From positions 80,090 through 144,089 of the forward strand of contig NZ_SOMN01000009.1 in the NCBI RefSeq assembly GCF_004564235.1: DNA of 64,000 bases. The letters run 5' to 3'. The position numbers and the translations under genes are program-made. The stretch's first letter is position 1; every line of letters starts with the position of its first letter. This document shows, piece after piece, positions 18,266 through 27,425 of this stretch. The DNA is from Cohnella luojiensis (GTDB taxonomy: Bacteria > Bacillota > Bacilli > Paenibacillales > Paenibacillaceae). The notes beneath the pieces are model-generated. The model was not told the DNA's origin. It searched no databases and was given only the letters and a program-made list of their open reading frames with translations.

Positions 18266-19165
18266 TTATCCTTTCACAGAGCCGAGCATGACGCCCTTGA
18301 CGAAATACCTCTGAAGGAACGGATAGATACAAAGAATGGGAAAGACCGTGATGACGAGCAGCGCCATTCGCATGGATTCGGGCGTAGCTCCGGACACGTT
18401 TACGTTGACCGTCTGACCGCCCTGCTGCGCCGCTCGCTGCATGGAAGAGGATAACGCTTCCGCTTCCGTCAGCAATTGCTGAAGCAGCGTCTGGACAGGA
18501 ATGATGTCTTTATCCGATACGTAGTAAGCACCGGAGAACCAATCGTTCCAATGGGTAACTCCTATGAACAGCGCGATTGTGGCGAGCACCGGACCCGATA
18601 GCGGCAGAACGACCCTCAGGAATATTTGGAAATCGCCGTACCCGTCAATGCGGGCCGACTCTTCCAGCTCTTCCGGAATCCCCTGCAGGAAAGTGCGGAT
18701 GATGACGATATGCAAGAAGTTGAACAACATCGGGATCACGAATACCCAGAAGCTATTGATAAGATGCAGCTTTTGCAACGTGATGAAGTAAGGAATGAAG
18801 CCCGCGCTAAAAATGGTCGGCAGGAAAATATAGAAGGTAAAAAAGGTTCTTCCCGGCAGCGATTTTTTCGATAGGGAATAAGCCATCAGCGTACAGAGGG
18901 CGACATGCAGGAACGTACCGAGCACGGTGCGCATCAACGTGATTTTGTAGGCTTGCCATATACGGGCGTTGTCGAACACCTCCGCATAATTGTGCAAAGT
19001 GAATTTGCGAGGGAAGAAATAGAGAGCGCCCAGCATGGAATCCTCCCCGTCGTTCAAGGAATACACGAGAATATAAATAAACGGATAGATCATCGCGAAA
19101 CCGAACAAAGATAGGAAGAAGTAATTCAGCAAGGTGAACAACGAAAATTGTCGTGTCGTTTTCAT
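18266..19165 (-). CDS. Carbohydrate ABC transporter permease (LplC/MalG type)
   Basis: A 299-residue inner-membrane permease with about six hydrophobic helices. The cytoplasmic EAA loop, EELEESARIDGYGDFQIFLRV, contacts the ATPase, and the C-terminus RYFVKGVMLGSVKG is a standard family ending. It follows the partner permease by 11 bp. There is no ATPase gene in the operon, so a shared MsmX-type ATPase encoded elsewhere is likely. Confidence 0.92.
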   Translation of the reverse strand: MKTTRQFSLFTLLNYFFLSLFGFAMIYPFIYILVYSLNDGEDSMLGALYFFPRKFTLHNYAEVFDNARIWQAYKITLMRTVLGTFLHVALCTLMAYSLSKKSLPGRTFFTFYIFLPTIFSAGFIPYFITLQKLHLINSFWVFVIPMLFNFLHIVIIRTFLQGIPEELEESARIDGYGDFQIFLRVVLPLSGPVLATIALFIGVTHWNDWFSGAYYVSDKDIIPVQTLLQQLLTEAEALSSSMQRAAQQGGQTVNVNVSGATPESMRMALLVITVFPILCIYPFLQRYFVKGVMLGSVKG

Positions 19166-19176
19166 CAGATCACTCC

Positions 19177-20088
19177 TTAGAACAGGGATACTTCGCTATA
19201 TTTTCGCGAAAGCCGATTGACCGTCAATATTAGGATCAGGGCGATAACGCTCTGGAAAAGTCCGACTGCCGCAGCATAACTGATCCTGCCTTGAGTGATA
19301 CCGGAATTAATTACATGCACATCGAGGACGCTGCCGATGGAGGCCGTCGAAGGTCCGTTCAGAAGCAGCAGTTGCTCGTATCCGGCGCTCATCAGGCTCC
19401 CTACCGAGAGAATGAACAGAATGACGGCGATGTTGCGGATTCCCGGAAGCGTGACGTGCCAGATTTGCCGAAAACGGCCCGCGCCGTCAATCTTTGCAGC
19501 TTCGTAAAGCTGCTGGTCGATACCGGCTATGGCAGCTATATAAATGATGGAATTCCACCCTATGTTCTTCCAGATGTCGGAACCGACAATGATCTGGTAA
19601 AACCACGTCGTGTTGTACAGAAACTGAATCCGCTCCATTCCGAATGAAGCGAGCAGATCGTTAATCGGTCCGCCGTATGGCGTCAAGAGTCGCTGCATCA
19701 GCGTGACGACGACGATCCAGGAGACGAAATAAGGTAAATAGGAAAGCGTTTGCACGGTTTTCTTAAATTTAAGGTTGCGGACTTCGTTTAGGAGGATCGC
19801 TAGGATAATCGGCATCGAAAAACCGATCAGGAGCTTTAACATGCTGATGAGGATCGTGTTGCGGATGAGTTCGTAGGATTGATAGTAATCGAAAAATTGC
19901 CGGAAATATTTCAGCCCCGCCCAGGGACTTCCGGAGAAGCCTCCCGAGTACATAAAGTCTCGGAAGGCGATCTGGATGCCGTATAAAGGGACGTAGGAAA
20001 AGAGGAAAAACCAGACAATGCCGGGCACCATGAACAAGTAAAAGATTTTGTGCTTCCAGATCCGTTTCCACAGCAGGGATGCTGTCAT
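19177..20088 (-). CDS. Carbohydrate ABC transporter permease (LplB/UgpA type)
   Basis: A 303-residue permease, the first of the pair. It opens with the family signature HKIFYLFMVPGIVWFFLFSYVPLYGIQIAF and has the EAA loop QQLYEAAKIDGAGRFRQIWH. About six membrane helices are visible. It lies 30 bp after the GH38 gene and 11 bp before the second permease, forming a heterodimeric channel with it. Confidence 0.92.
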   Translation of the reverse strand: MTASLLWKRIWKHKIFYLFMVPGIVWFFLFSYVPLYGIQIAFRDFMYSGGFSGSPWAGLKYFRQFFDYYQSYELIRNTILISMLKLLIGFSMPIILAILLNEVRNLKFKKTVQTLSYLPYFVSWIVVVTLMQRLLTPYGGPINDLLASFGMERIQFLYNTTWFYQIIVGSDIWKNIGWNSIIYIAAIAGIDQQLYEAAKIDGAGRFRQIWHVTLPGIRNIAVILFILSVGSLMSAGYEQLLLLNGPSTASIGSVLDVHVINSGITQGRISYAAAVGLFQSVIALILILTVNRLSRKYSEVSLF

Positions 20089-20117
20089 AAGCGAGAGCCT
20101 CCTTCTTATGTCGATTG

Positions 20118-23100
20118 TCAGAATCTTGATGCAGTAACCAGTCTAAGCGTCTTGATTTCAAATGGAGTGAAGCTAAGCGCAAGCGCGCCGTCCTCCGGAT
20201 GAAGACGATCGATATCCGTTTCCATTAAGTCGGCCAGCCATGCCTCCGATATTTCAAAGCCCGTTCTCAGCTTCGTTTGAAGACGAGTTCCTGCTGTTTC
20301 GTATAACCGAACGATAAGATCATCGCCTTCCTCGGCTTTCTTAACCGTTTCAATCATGACGTTCGAATGATCCAAATGCAGGAACGAGTAAGCGTCCGGC
20401 AGTTTTACACCGTGACCGGCGGAATAATCGGCGGCCGCCTGCCGAAGTGAAACATTCAGTTCGTAACCCCGCTTGTATACCTCTGCCTGTACATGGTCGC
20501 CCTTATGCGGATAAAGCGAGTAGGTAAACGCATGCTCTGCCCGGTCCGCTTCGGGATCAGGATAAGTCGGGCTGCGCAACAGATTCAGATCGAGAACGTT
20601 GCCCTCCGCCCGATACCCGTATTTGCTGTCGTTAAGCAATGCCACCCCGTAATCCGGCTCGGAAAGATCCACCCAATGGTGGGCGCAAATTTCGTCTTTG
20701 GCGTAATCCCACATTGTATTGCGGTGCGTCGGCCGCTTCAGGTAGCCGAACTGGATTTCGCAGGCTGCGCTATCCGAGCGGATATCGACCGGGAACGACG
20801 TACGCAGCATTTTGTCCGATTCCTTCCAATCTACCGACGTTACGAAGTCGATTCGGCGGCTGCCTTCCGTTAGGACGATCCTCTGCGTCAAGATGGAGTC
20901 CCCGAATTCGTATCGTAGAATAAGACCGGTCGTCGGCCCGTCCGCGAATTCGGAGATTTCCGCAAGCTGCAGCGGCTTGCCTCCGGTTTGCCGGTAATCT
21001 TGACGAAAATCCCAAGCGTCGCCCTGATCGTCGTACAGACGCAAATCGTTGGCATACTGCCCTTGCGGAATCACTTCCCGTCCAAGCTCCTTGTCCCGGA
21101 TCGAGACGATCGCGCCGTTCTCGCCGAGCGTCAATACCAGAAGGTCGTTTTCCACTATGCGGTAGCCTGCCGAAGCACGCAACTCCGGGAAAATAGCATC
21201 CGCCTCCGTATTATCCGCTTTGTCTATGACGTAACCCATAGCCGGCACGCGCACGCGTTTCCAGCGTCCGTCAGCCTTCAACCATTCTTCCCGCTCCCAA
21301 GCCAACGAGTTGAAAATAGCAAGGGATCCTTCGTCCGCTTCCGTAACAGGAAGTCGCCCGGCCACGGCTTTATATGAGTCCCCGATCAATCGTTCAACGC
21401 GATTCAGCAGCAACGCGTAACGTTCGAGCGATTCGTCGTATACCCGCTTGATCGAAGAACCCGGCAAAATATCGTGGAACTGGTAAAGCAGCACTTCTTT
21501 CCAAATTTCCTCAAGCTCTTCGGACGGATAACGCGTTCCGTCTGCCATTCCGGCCAGCACGGCAGCAAATTCGAGCTCCCTCAGCGCTTTCTCCAGTTGC
21601 CGGTTGAAGCGCTTGTTCCGGGCTTGACTCGTGAGCGTCCCTTGGTGTTTCTCCAAATAAAGCTCTCCGCGCCAGGTTTGATACCGGTGAACGCCTTCGC
21701 CCAGCTTCTCGAAGAAACGGGACGACGGTTCCTGTACGACCGGGCTTAAACCCAGCAAGTTTTTTTCCCGCGCCAGCCTCTCCAGATGCTCTTCCCCCGG
21801 ACCGCCGCCGCCGTCGCCAATGCCGAATAGCATGAGGCAATGGTCCGATACGTTTTTATCCAAATATTCGGACTCCGCCTTCAGGACGGAACGGGGCGCA
21901 GCCGGGCTGTTGTACGTATCTTCGGGAGGCATGTGCGTCAGCACCCGCGAGCCGTCGATCCCTTCCCACATGAACGTATGGTGGGGATGGCGGTTATAGG
22001 TGCTCCAGGACAGCTTCTGCGTCATCATGTAATCAACGCCTGATTTCTCCAAGATTTGAGGGAGGCTGGCCGTATATCCGAACACGTCAGGCATCCAAAG
22101 CGTCTTCATTTCCTGGCCGAATTCCTGCATGAAATACCGCTTGCCATATAGAATTTGGCGAACCAGCGACTCCCCGCCCGGAACGTTCGTGTCCGATTCG
22201 ACCCACATCGCCCCTTGGGGCTCCCATCGGCCTTCCCGAATGCGCTCCTTGATCTGCTCATACAGCTTCGGATAGTGCTTCTTCATCCAATCGTATAACT
22301 GGGGCTGGCTCGCGCCGAAAATATAGTCGGGGTAACGTTCCATCATCCTCAGCGCCGTCGCGAACGTTCTCGCGCCTTTGCGGATCGTCTCCCGGATTGG
22401 CCATAGCCACGCGAGATCCAAATGCGCATGGCCGACGGCGCTAATCGTAAGAGCCGGGTCTCCACCTTGCTTCGCCAACTGCTCGCCTAACAAACGACGC
22501 GCTTCCGCGACTCGCTCGTCCGTCAACTCCGTCAGTATCAGCGAAACGTCGTACAATGCCCGGAAAATTTTCTCCTTCCGCGCCGATCCCGTAGGCAGCC
22601 GCTCCGCTGTCTCTAGCAGCACCTCCGCGTCGTAATAGAGTTGTCTAACATCCTCTCGGCAGAGGGCGATGACCGCTTCCTTAAGTTTTCCGCTCCGATA
22701 CCGCCCGAATAGGTCGTTGCAGCCTGCGTCTCCCCATAAGTCGATCGTTTCCTCTCCGGTCGACGATTCGTTGATGTCCACGACCCGCTTGCCCGGAAGA
22801 CCGAGCGAGTAGTCGAACTCGGAGTTGATGTTCGTCAATCCCTGCATCGGCGTTCCTTCGTCGTCGACCAGGCATAGCTCCCCATTCACGTCGACGAGCA
22901 GTACGACCTTGGCGCCTTTCGCGCTCTCCGGCACCTTGCCGGTAAAGTGGAACCACGCGCAGTCCCACAAATCGCCCCACCTATCGCCTGGCGCCAGTTC
23001 CATTCTTCGCCCCGAAGTCTTCTCCTTATAGGAAACCGGCTCCGGCGTCACCCAAGCCGTCACGTTCAGTTCGGATAGCGGGGCATATATGTGCTCCTTC

Positions 23101-23153
23101 AGACGCTCCAACATCGATTTCAATTGCTCCGGTTTCACCGTTTCGTAGGGCAT
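20118..23153 (-). CDS. Alpha-mannosidase, GH38
   Basis: A cytosolic exo-mannosidase cutting terminal alpha-mannose from imported glycans. From ATG 23153 (7 nt after AAGGAG) it has 1011 residues. An earlier in-frame TTG abuts the ribosome site and is unlikely. Motifs: AVGHAHLDLAWLWPIRET (Zn ligands H and D, about 241-245), LWMPDVFGYTASLPQ with the nucleophile Asp (about 353), QKLSWSTYNRHPHHTFMW, and a C-terminal beta-rich domain with HRNTMWDYAKDE and YGVALLNDSKYGYRA. The layout matches the bacterial and ManC-like GH38 subfamily of about 1000 residues. First gene of the operon running to 14353. Confidence 0.95.
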   Translation of the reverse strand: MPYETVKPEQLKSMLERLKEHIYAPLSELNVTAWVTPEPVSYKEKTSGRRMELAPGDRWGDLWDCAWFHFTGKVPESAKGAKVVLLVDVNGELCLVDDEGTPMQGLTNINSEFDYSLGLPGKRVVDINESSTGEETIDLWGDAGCNDLFGRYRSGKLKEAVIALCREDVRQLYYDAEVLLETAERLPTGSARKEKIFRALYDVSLILTELTDERVAEARRLLGEQLAKQGGDPALTISAVGHAHLDLAWLWPIRETIRKGARTFATALRMMERYPDYIFGASQPQLYDWMKKHYPKLYEQIKERIREGRWEPQGAMWVESDTNVPGGESLVRQILYGKRYFMQEFGQEMKTLWMPDVFGYTASLPQILEKSGVDYMMTQKLSWSTYNRHPHHTFMWEGIDGSRVLTHMPPEDTYNSPAAPRSVLKAESEYLDKNVSDHCLMLFGIGDGGGGPGEEHLERLAREKNLLGLSPVVQEPSSRFFEKLGEGVHRYQTWRGELYLEKHQGTLTSQARNKRFNRQLEKALRELEFAAVLAGMADGTRYPSEELEEIWKEVLLYQFHDILPGSSIKRVYDESLERYALLLNRVERLIGDSYKAVAGRLPVTEADEGSLAIFNSLAWEREEWLKADGRWKRVRVPAMGYVIDKADNTEADAIFPELRASAGYRIVENDLLVLTLGENGAIVSIRDKELGREVIPQGQYANDLRLYDDQGDAWDFRQDYRQTGGKPLQLAEISEFADGPTTGLILRYEFGDSILTQRIVLTEGSRRIDFVTSVDWKESDKMLRTSFPVDIRSDSAACEIQFGYLKRPTHRNTMWDYAKDEICAHHWVDLSEPDYGVALLNDSKYGYRAEGNVLDLNLLRSPTYPDPEADRAEHAFTYSLYPHKGDHVQAEVYKRGYELNVSLRQAAADYSAGHGVKLPDAYSFLHLDHSNVMIETVKKAEEGDDLIVRLYETAGTRLQTKLRTGFEISEAWLADLMETDIDRLHPEDGALALSFTPFEIKTLRLVTASRF

Positions 23154-23284
23154 ATCCAATCTCCTTCAGTCGTGTCGTCATGTTTCTCTCGTGAAATATG
23201 ATCTCAATATAATATATTAATTGTATATATTCAATATTTTTAATATTAATATTATTATTAAAAGAAATTAATGACAACAAAAAA

Positions 23285-23313
23285 AAGATCCTTTCCTCTT
23301 GGGAAAAGATCTT
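23285..23313 (-). terminator. Terminator of the GntR/LacI regulator
   Basis: AAGATC-TTTTCC / GGAAA-GATCTT with a short loop, followed on the minus strand by eight T (23279-23286). It separates the regulator from the GH38 operon, which therefore has its own promoter. Confidence 0.8.
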
Positions 23314-23333
23314 ACGGCTAAATATTCGAATGA

Positions 23334-24476
23334 TTATAAAAGCAGGCTGCCGGTCGTTTGCCTGACGACTAATTCCGGTTCAAGCAAGGTTTTGCTGTAT
23401 TTGACGTTCTGATCCGCACCGCCCTGAATGATTTCCAGCAACTTTTCGGCAGCACGGCAACCCATTTCGAATTCGAACTGTTTAATGTGGGAGAAAAAGC
23501 TGAACTCCTCCACGATCGACGTCGGGTCATCGAAGCTGATAATGGACAAGTCTTCCGGTACAGAAAGACCGGCTTGACGGGCCATTTGGTAGATTTGAAC
23601 CCCGAGTCTTCCGTTGAGCGAAATATATGCCGTCGCCATTTTGTTGCGGATATAGCGGTATAACGGATGCGATTGGGCATCTTTCAGGCTCCCCACGCGG
23701 AAGTCGGTAATGATGTGGGCCGGATTGATAAGCGCTCCCTTATTCTTCAAAGCGTTCATGTATCCCTCTATCCGCTCCTGCACCGTCACGGTTTGCAACG
23801 GCGAATCGGAACAAATCGCGATTTCGCGGTGCCCGAGTTCCCACAGGTGATCGACCGCAAGACTCGTTCCCTTCCTGCCATCGGCTGCAATGTAGTTGGT
23901 TTCCACGCCCGGCAGATAACGATCGATGAGAACGAACGGAAAGCCGGCGAACTTCATGTTTAGTATTTCTTCGTTATATTGCTCCTCGTCCACCGGGAAA
24001 ATGAGCAATCCTTCCACACCGATTTCCTTCAGCGTTTTGATGGCTTCTTTTTCCTTCTCGACGACGCCGCCCGAGAGCAGAATCATGCTCCGGTAACCTT
24101 TCTCGCCGAGTGCCTTCTGAACGCCTTCGATGAGACGAATGGCAAAATAATCATAGATAGAGGGCATGACAAGGCCGATGATTCGTGTCTGGGCGCCAGT
24201 CTCGCTTTGCTCTGCGTTGGGAACGTCGGGAGACTTCCGCAATTGGCTTTGATCGCCATTGACGAAGCTGCCCCTGCCGGGCACGCGGTTAATGATTTTT
24301 TTGTTCGCCAAGCCGGACAAGGCGTTAACCACCGTGATTTTGCTGACGTTGAAGCGCTCCATGAGCTCCTTCTCCGTCGGGATCCGGTCGCCGGCTTTCA
24401 ACCCATCCGAGTCGATCTGGCCACGAATATATTCCTGGATTTTCTGATAGAGCGGAATACGGTCAGCTTTGTTCAT
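23334..24476 (-). CDS. GntR-type regulator with LacI-like sugar-sensing domain
   Basis: A 380-residue hybrid: an N-terminal GntR winged helix (PLYQKIQEYIRGQI..LKAGDRIPTEKELMERFNVSKITVVNAL, about 8-58), a linker, then a LacI/periplasmic-binding-like effector domain (IIGLVMPSIYDYFA, LIFPVDEEQYNEE, LSIISFDDPTSIVEEFSF). This is the AraR architecture; such proteins leave DNA when the sugar binds. It sits between the GH38 operon and the divergent GxGYxYP gene. Two near-identical AT-rich operator candidates flank its 5' side, so it probably controls the locus and itself. The ribosome site is weak (GGTGA, 8 nt). Confidence 0.88.
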   Translation of the reverse strand: MNKADRIPLYQKIQEYIRGQIDSDGLKAGDRIPTEKELMERFNVSKITVVNALSGLANKKIINRVPGRGSFVNGDQSQLRKSPDVPNAEQSETGAQTRIIGLVMPSIYDYFAIRLIEGVQKALGEKGYRSMILLSGGVVEKEKEAIKTLKEIGVEGLLIFPVDEEQYNEEILNMKFAGFPFVLIDRYLPGVETNYIAADGRKGTSLAVDHLWELGHREIAICSDSPLQTVTVQERIEGYMNALKNKGALINPAHIITDFRVGSLKDAQSHPLYRYIRNKMATAYISLNGRLGVQIYQMARQAGLSVPEDLSIISFDDPTSIVEEFSFFSHIKQFEFEMGCRAAEKLLEIIQGGADQNVKYSKTLLEPELVVRQTTGSLLL

Positions 24477-24508
24477 CTCGATTCACCAGACTTCTGATTG
24501 GTTATTTG

Positions 24509-24525
24509 TAATATATATAATATAT
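24509..24525. promoter_or_regulatory. Operator candidate before the regulator gene
   Basis: TAATATATATAATATAT differs at one of 17 positions from the site at 24679-24695. It lies 33 bp before the regulator start codon, a place suited to autorepression. Confidence 0.5.
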
Positions 24526-24678
24526 CTTTGACTTTCTTTAAGCAATAAGCCTCTATCGTGGCTTAATAGGCAAAGAGGATCAGAAAACCTCAACCCGGCA
24601 TTTATATCGTCCTGGATTTCGGTTCTAATCTTGTATTTTTTTGATAACATTTGTCGAAAGCATTGAATTATACATGTG

Positions 24679-24695
24679 TAATATATTTAATATAT
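24679..24695. promoter_or_regulatory. Operator candidate before the GxGYxYP gene
   Basis: TAATATATTTAATATAT, preceded by TG as in the other copy. It lies about 110 bp upstream of the secreted protein start. A looser AT-rich relative is at 23205-23236 before the GH38 operon. Confidence 0.5.
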
Positions 24696-24805
24696 ATTGT
24701 GAAGCCTCGCTTCACGGTTAATGATTACCAATCAAAGGAGGAAGGCGGAAAGGAACGTAACACGCGATAGCTCTACCATACCACGAGAAAATGAGGTGTT
24801 CCATC

Positions 24806-26860
24806 GTGATTCGAAAGCTAACGATTTCCTGTCTCGCTTTGATTTGCACGCTGTCCTTTTCATTCGGCGCAACCGCCGATACGGTTTCGAATCCGCAAGC
24901 GGATTCCGTCTCTTGGCCGGAACAGCAAGCGCTTCCAAGCTTTGCCGAAACCAAAAGTCTTGAAGTTGCGGACATCTATGATGCGCCCGGCGATATCAAG
25001 CTGCTTCTGGCCACTTTGCAGGGCATCGTGAACCGCGCGGAGCCGCGTATCTACCTCCTCGAGAACAAAGAGGAAGGCAAGTTTACGTGGTTGAACGATT
25101 TGAACGTTCCTTACAAGGTACGGGACAATTATTGGGATATCGTCAAGAGCTTCAAAAACGAAATCAAAGGCATCATCGTCTACGATCCTAAGATTCCGGA
25201 CTCGATCAACGTGGCTACCACGCTGGCAGGATTAAAAGACGCCGTAGTGGCTAGTCCCGTGCTGGCGCCGAAATTGACGGCAGCTCCTTATAACCTGAAG
25301 GTGCTCGAGGATCTTCAAGGAAAATTCAAGGATCGAATGGACGCCTATACTTGGCAATACGATAATCTTTGGAAGCAAACGACCCATCGGATGCTGATCG
25401 GTTTGAGTCCGGATACATCCGTTAGAATACCTTCGGGCCTTCCCGCCTCGTTCAAGGTGGTTGCCGAAGAAAAGACGCAGGAACGCGACGCCAACAACCG
25501 GAAGGTCTACGATATCGATCTAACCTCTTCGTTGGGGAAAGAATCCGTCTATCTCCGTTTCGAAGACTCGTTTCCTCAAGACGGCTGGGGATCGGCCGTG
25601 CATGAGGTCATCGTGAAAGCCGACGGGCAGACGATCGCCCAATTCGTTCCGGGTACTCCGGAAGAAGAAACTTACCTTTACGACCGTCAAAGCTCGCAGC
25701 TGTCTACGGGAAGCGGAGGTCACCGCTTTGCCGACAACGGCCGTTACTTCGTCTACAAATTCACGCCGCCGGCCGGTACCAAGCAGTTGACGGTTTCGGT
25801 CGACATGTGGAACCAATTCAAAGTTTACGCCGGCAACGAGCAGCCGCCTTCCTCCGAACAGAGAGAACCGTATGGCTACCTCCGCGATTATGCGGTCGCG
25901 AACAAAGCTATGGTTTTCTGGCTGGAAGCCAACGTGCCGGAGCAGAAGGCGCTCTTCGAGAAAATATTGTCGGACGTCAATCCCGGAACTCCGTATTTGG
26001 GTTGGTTCAGCAACGACGTGGAGGGAGAATTCAGCGGCGTTGAAATGGCGTCGAGTCACGGCGTTTATGTCCTCGCGGCCGACTGGTTCAGTAATTTGAC
26101 CGTATTCTCCGGAACGAAAGTGAAATCATCCGCGCCGAAAGCGGTCAAACCGCCGAAGCTGGAGAACAAAATTTATGTCACCTATACTTTCAGCGAAGGC
26201 GATAATTTCCAATACAATCAGCACCGCATGCGGATACTCTGGGACGACCCGAACCGCGGCAAAGTACCGATCAACTGGACGTCCAGTCCGCTGCTATACG
26301 ACGGTGCTCCCGCCATTCTGGACTATTTCCGAAATACCGCTACCGAGAACGACCTGCTCATCGCGGGTCCGTCGGGAGCCGGGTACTTCAACCCGAACGC
26401 TTGGCCGGAAAACTCGTTTTCGGATTTCTTGAAACATTCTTATTCGTATCTGAAGAAAACAGGAATGACGGTTCCCTACGTTCTGAACCGGATTGACGGC
26501 GAAAACGTCGCTCTCAGCGAATCGAAGGCGGCCGCCTATCAGAAAGAGTATAATGCCCCAGGCTTGTTCCTTAGCTGGGAAAATCGATACGGCGTGGAAA
26601 TATTGAATGGCGAACTTCCCGTATCGACGATTCAAGGTATCAGCACTGCGCAAGACGGCAAAAATATCCTCGCTGAAGCCAAAGCGAAGTGGGACGGCAA
26701 ATCTCCGCTGTTCGTCTCCTTGGGGCTGCTCGCCTGGAGCATGACGCCTTCGGATGTCGTTGCGATGACCGAATCGCTCGGGCCGGAGTATCAAGCCGTA
26801 CGGGCGGATCATTATTTCTCGCTTATCCGTGAAGCGAACGGACTTCCGTCCAAGCCTTAG
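24806..26860 (+). CDS. Secreted GxGYxYP family protein (putative carbohydrate-active enzyme)
   Basis: A ~684-residue exported protein. The start chosen is GTG 24806, 7 nt after GAGGTG; an in-frame ATG at 24791 lacks a clear site. After the signal peptide (LALICTLSFSFGATA) comes the N-terminal GxGYxYP_N signature (LLATLQGIVNRAEPRIYL). The middle part (about 220-350) looks like an inserted beta-sandwich (LYLRFEDSFPQDGWG-like strands). The name motif appears as AGPSGAGYFNPNAWP (about 520-533). The family is found in glycan-use loci but has no proven activity. It is divergent from the regulator and shares its operator, so it is probably induced with the mannosidase operon. Confidence 0.8.
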   Translation: MIRKLTISCLALICTLSFSFGATADTVSNPQADSVSWPEQQALPSFAETKSLEVADIYDAPGDIKLLLATLQGIVNRAEPRIYLLENKEEGKFTWLNDLNVPYKVRDNYWDIVKSFKNEIKGIIVYDPKIPDSINVATTLAGLKDAVVASPVLAPKLTAAPYNLKVLEDLQGKFKDRMDAYTWQYDNLWKQTTHRMLIGLSPDTSVRIPSGLPASFKVVAEEKTQERDANNRKVYDIDLTSSLGKESVYLRFEDSFPQDGWGSAVHEVIVKADGQTIAQFVPGTPEEETYLYDRQSSQLSTGSGGHRFADNGRYFVYKFTPPAGTKQLTVSVDMWNQFKVYAGNEQPPSSEQREPYGYLRDYAVANKAMVFWLEANVPEQKALFEKILSDVNPGTPYLGWFSNDVEGEFSGVEMASSHGVYVLAADWFSNLTVFSGTKVKSSAPKAVKPPKLENKIYVTYTFSEGDNFQYNQHRMRILWDDPNRGKVPINWTSSPLLYDGAPAILDYFRNTATENDLLIAGPSGAGYFNPNAWPENSFSDFLKHSYSYLKKTGMTVPYVLNRIDGENVALSESKAAAYQKEYNAPGLFLSWENRYGVEILNGELPVSTIQGISTAQDGKNILAEAKAKWDGKSPLFVSLGLLAWSMTPSDVVAMTESLGPEYQAVRADHYFSLIREANGLPSKP

Positions 26861-26870
26861 TAAGGTAAGG

Positions 26871-26916
26871 GAGGCTGTCTCAAAAATGAGAACTTTTGAG
26901 CAGCCTCTTTACTTTA
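26871..26916 (+). terminator. Terminator of the GxGYxYP gene
   Basis: GAGGCTG-TCTCAAAA / TTTTGAG-CAGCCTC (26871-26907) followed by TTTACTTTATC. Confidence 0.75.
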
Positions 26917-26990
26917 TCTTGGAATCGGGCTGTACTTGGTGCCGAATAGTTGCTGCTACTATGAAGAATTCGTCCGTATTTGCGTCGTCC

Positions 26991-27411
26991 AAACTAAATG
27001 GGTGCTCGAAGTCGGCGCGGAGGGTCGTAGTTAGCTTTAGTCTAACTAATTAGGTGCTCGGAGTCACATCGGCGGGGCGTAGGTAGCTTTAGTCTAACTA
27101 ATTAGGTGCACGGAGTCACATCGGCGGGCCGTAGTTAGCTTTAGTCTAACTAAATGGGTGCTCGAAGTCGGCGCGGAGGGTCGTAGTTAGCTTTAGTCTA
27201 ACTAATTAGGTGCTCGGAGTCACATCGGCGGGGCGTAGGTAGCTTTAGTCTAACTAATTAGGTGCACGGAGTCACATCGGCGGGCCGTAGTTAGCTTTAG
27301 TCTAACTATATTGATGCTCAAAGTCGGCGCGGAGGGTCGTAGTTAGCTTTAGTCTAACTAATTGGGTGCCTAGACCCGTGCGGTGTCTCGCAGTTAGCTT
27401 TAGTCAACTAA
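26991..27411. repeat. Tandem array A: eight 52-bp units with 156-bp higher-order period
   Basis: The marker AGCTTTAG recurs at 27033, 27085, 27137, 27189, 27241, 27293, 27345 and 27396: seven spacings of 52, the last 51. Three unit variants alternate (CTCGAAGTCGGCGCGG, CTCGGAGTCACATCGG, CACGGAGTCACATCGG), so 156-bp blocks repeat nearly exactly. Most units contain a 7-bp inverted repeat, TAGTTAG-N7-CTAACTA. There are no spacers, so it is not a CRISPR. The last unit is degenerate. No gene overlaps it. Confidence 0.95.
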
Positions 27412-27425
27412 TTGCGTACTGGGGG

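Noticed and set aside
24721..24963. 80-codon frame just before the GxGYxYP gene
   Set aside because: Basic, composition unlike a real protein, overlaps the true gene. The AAAGGAGG at 24736 has no start codon at proper distance.
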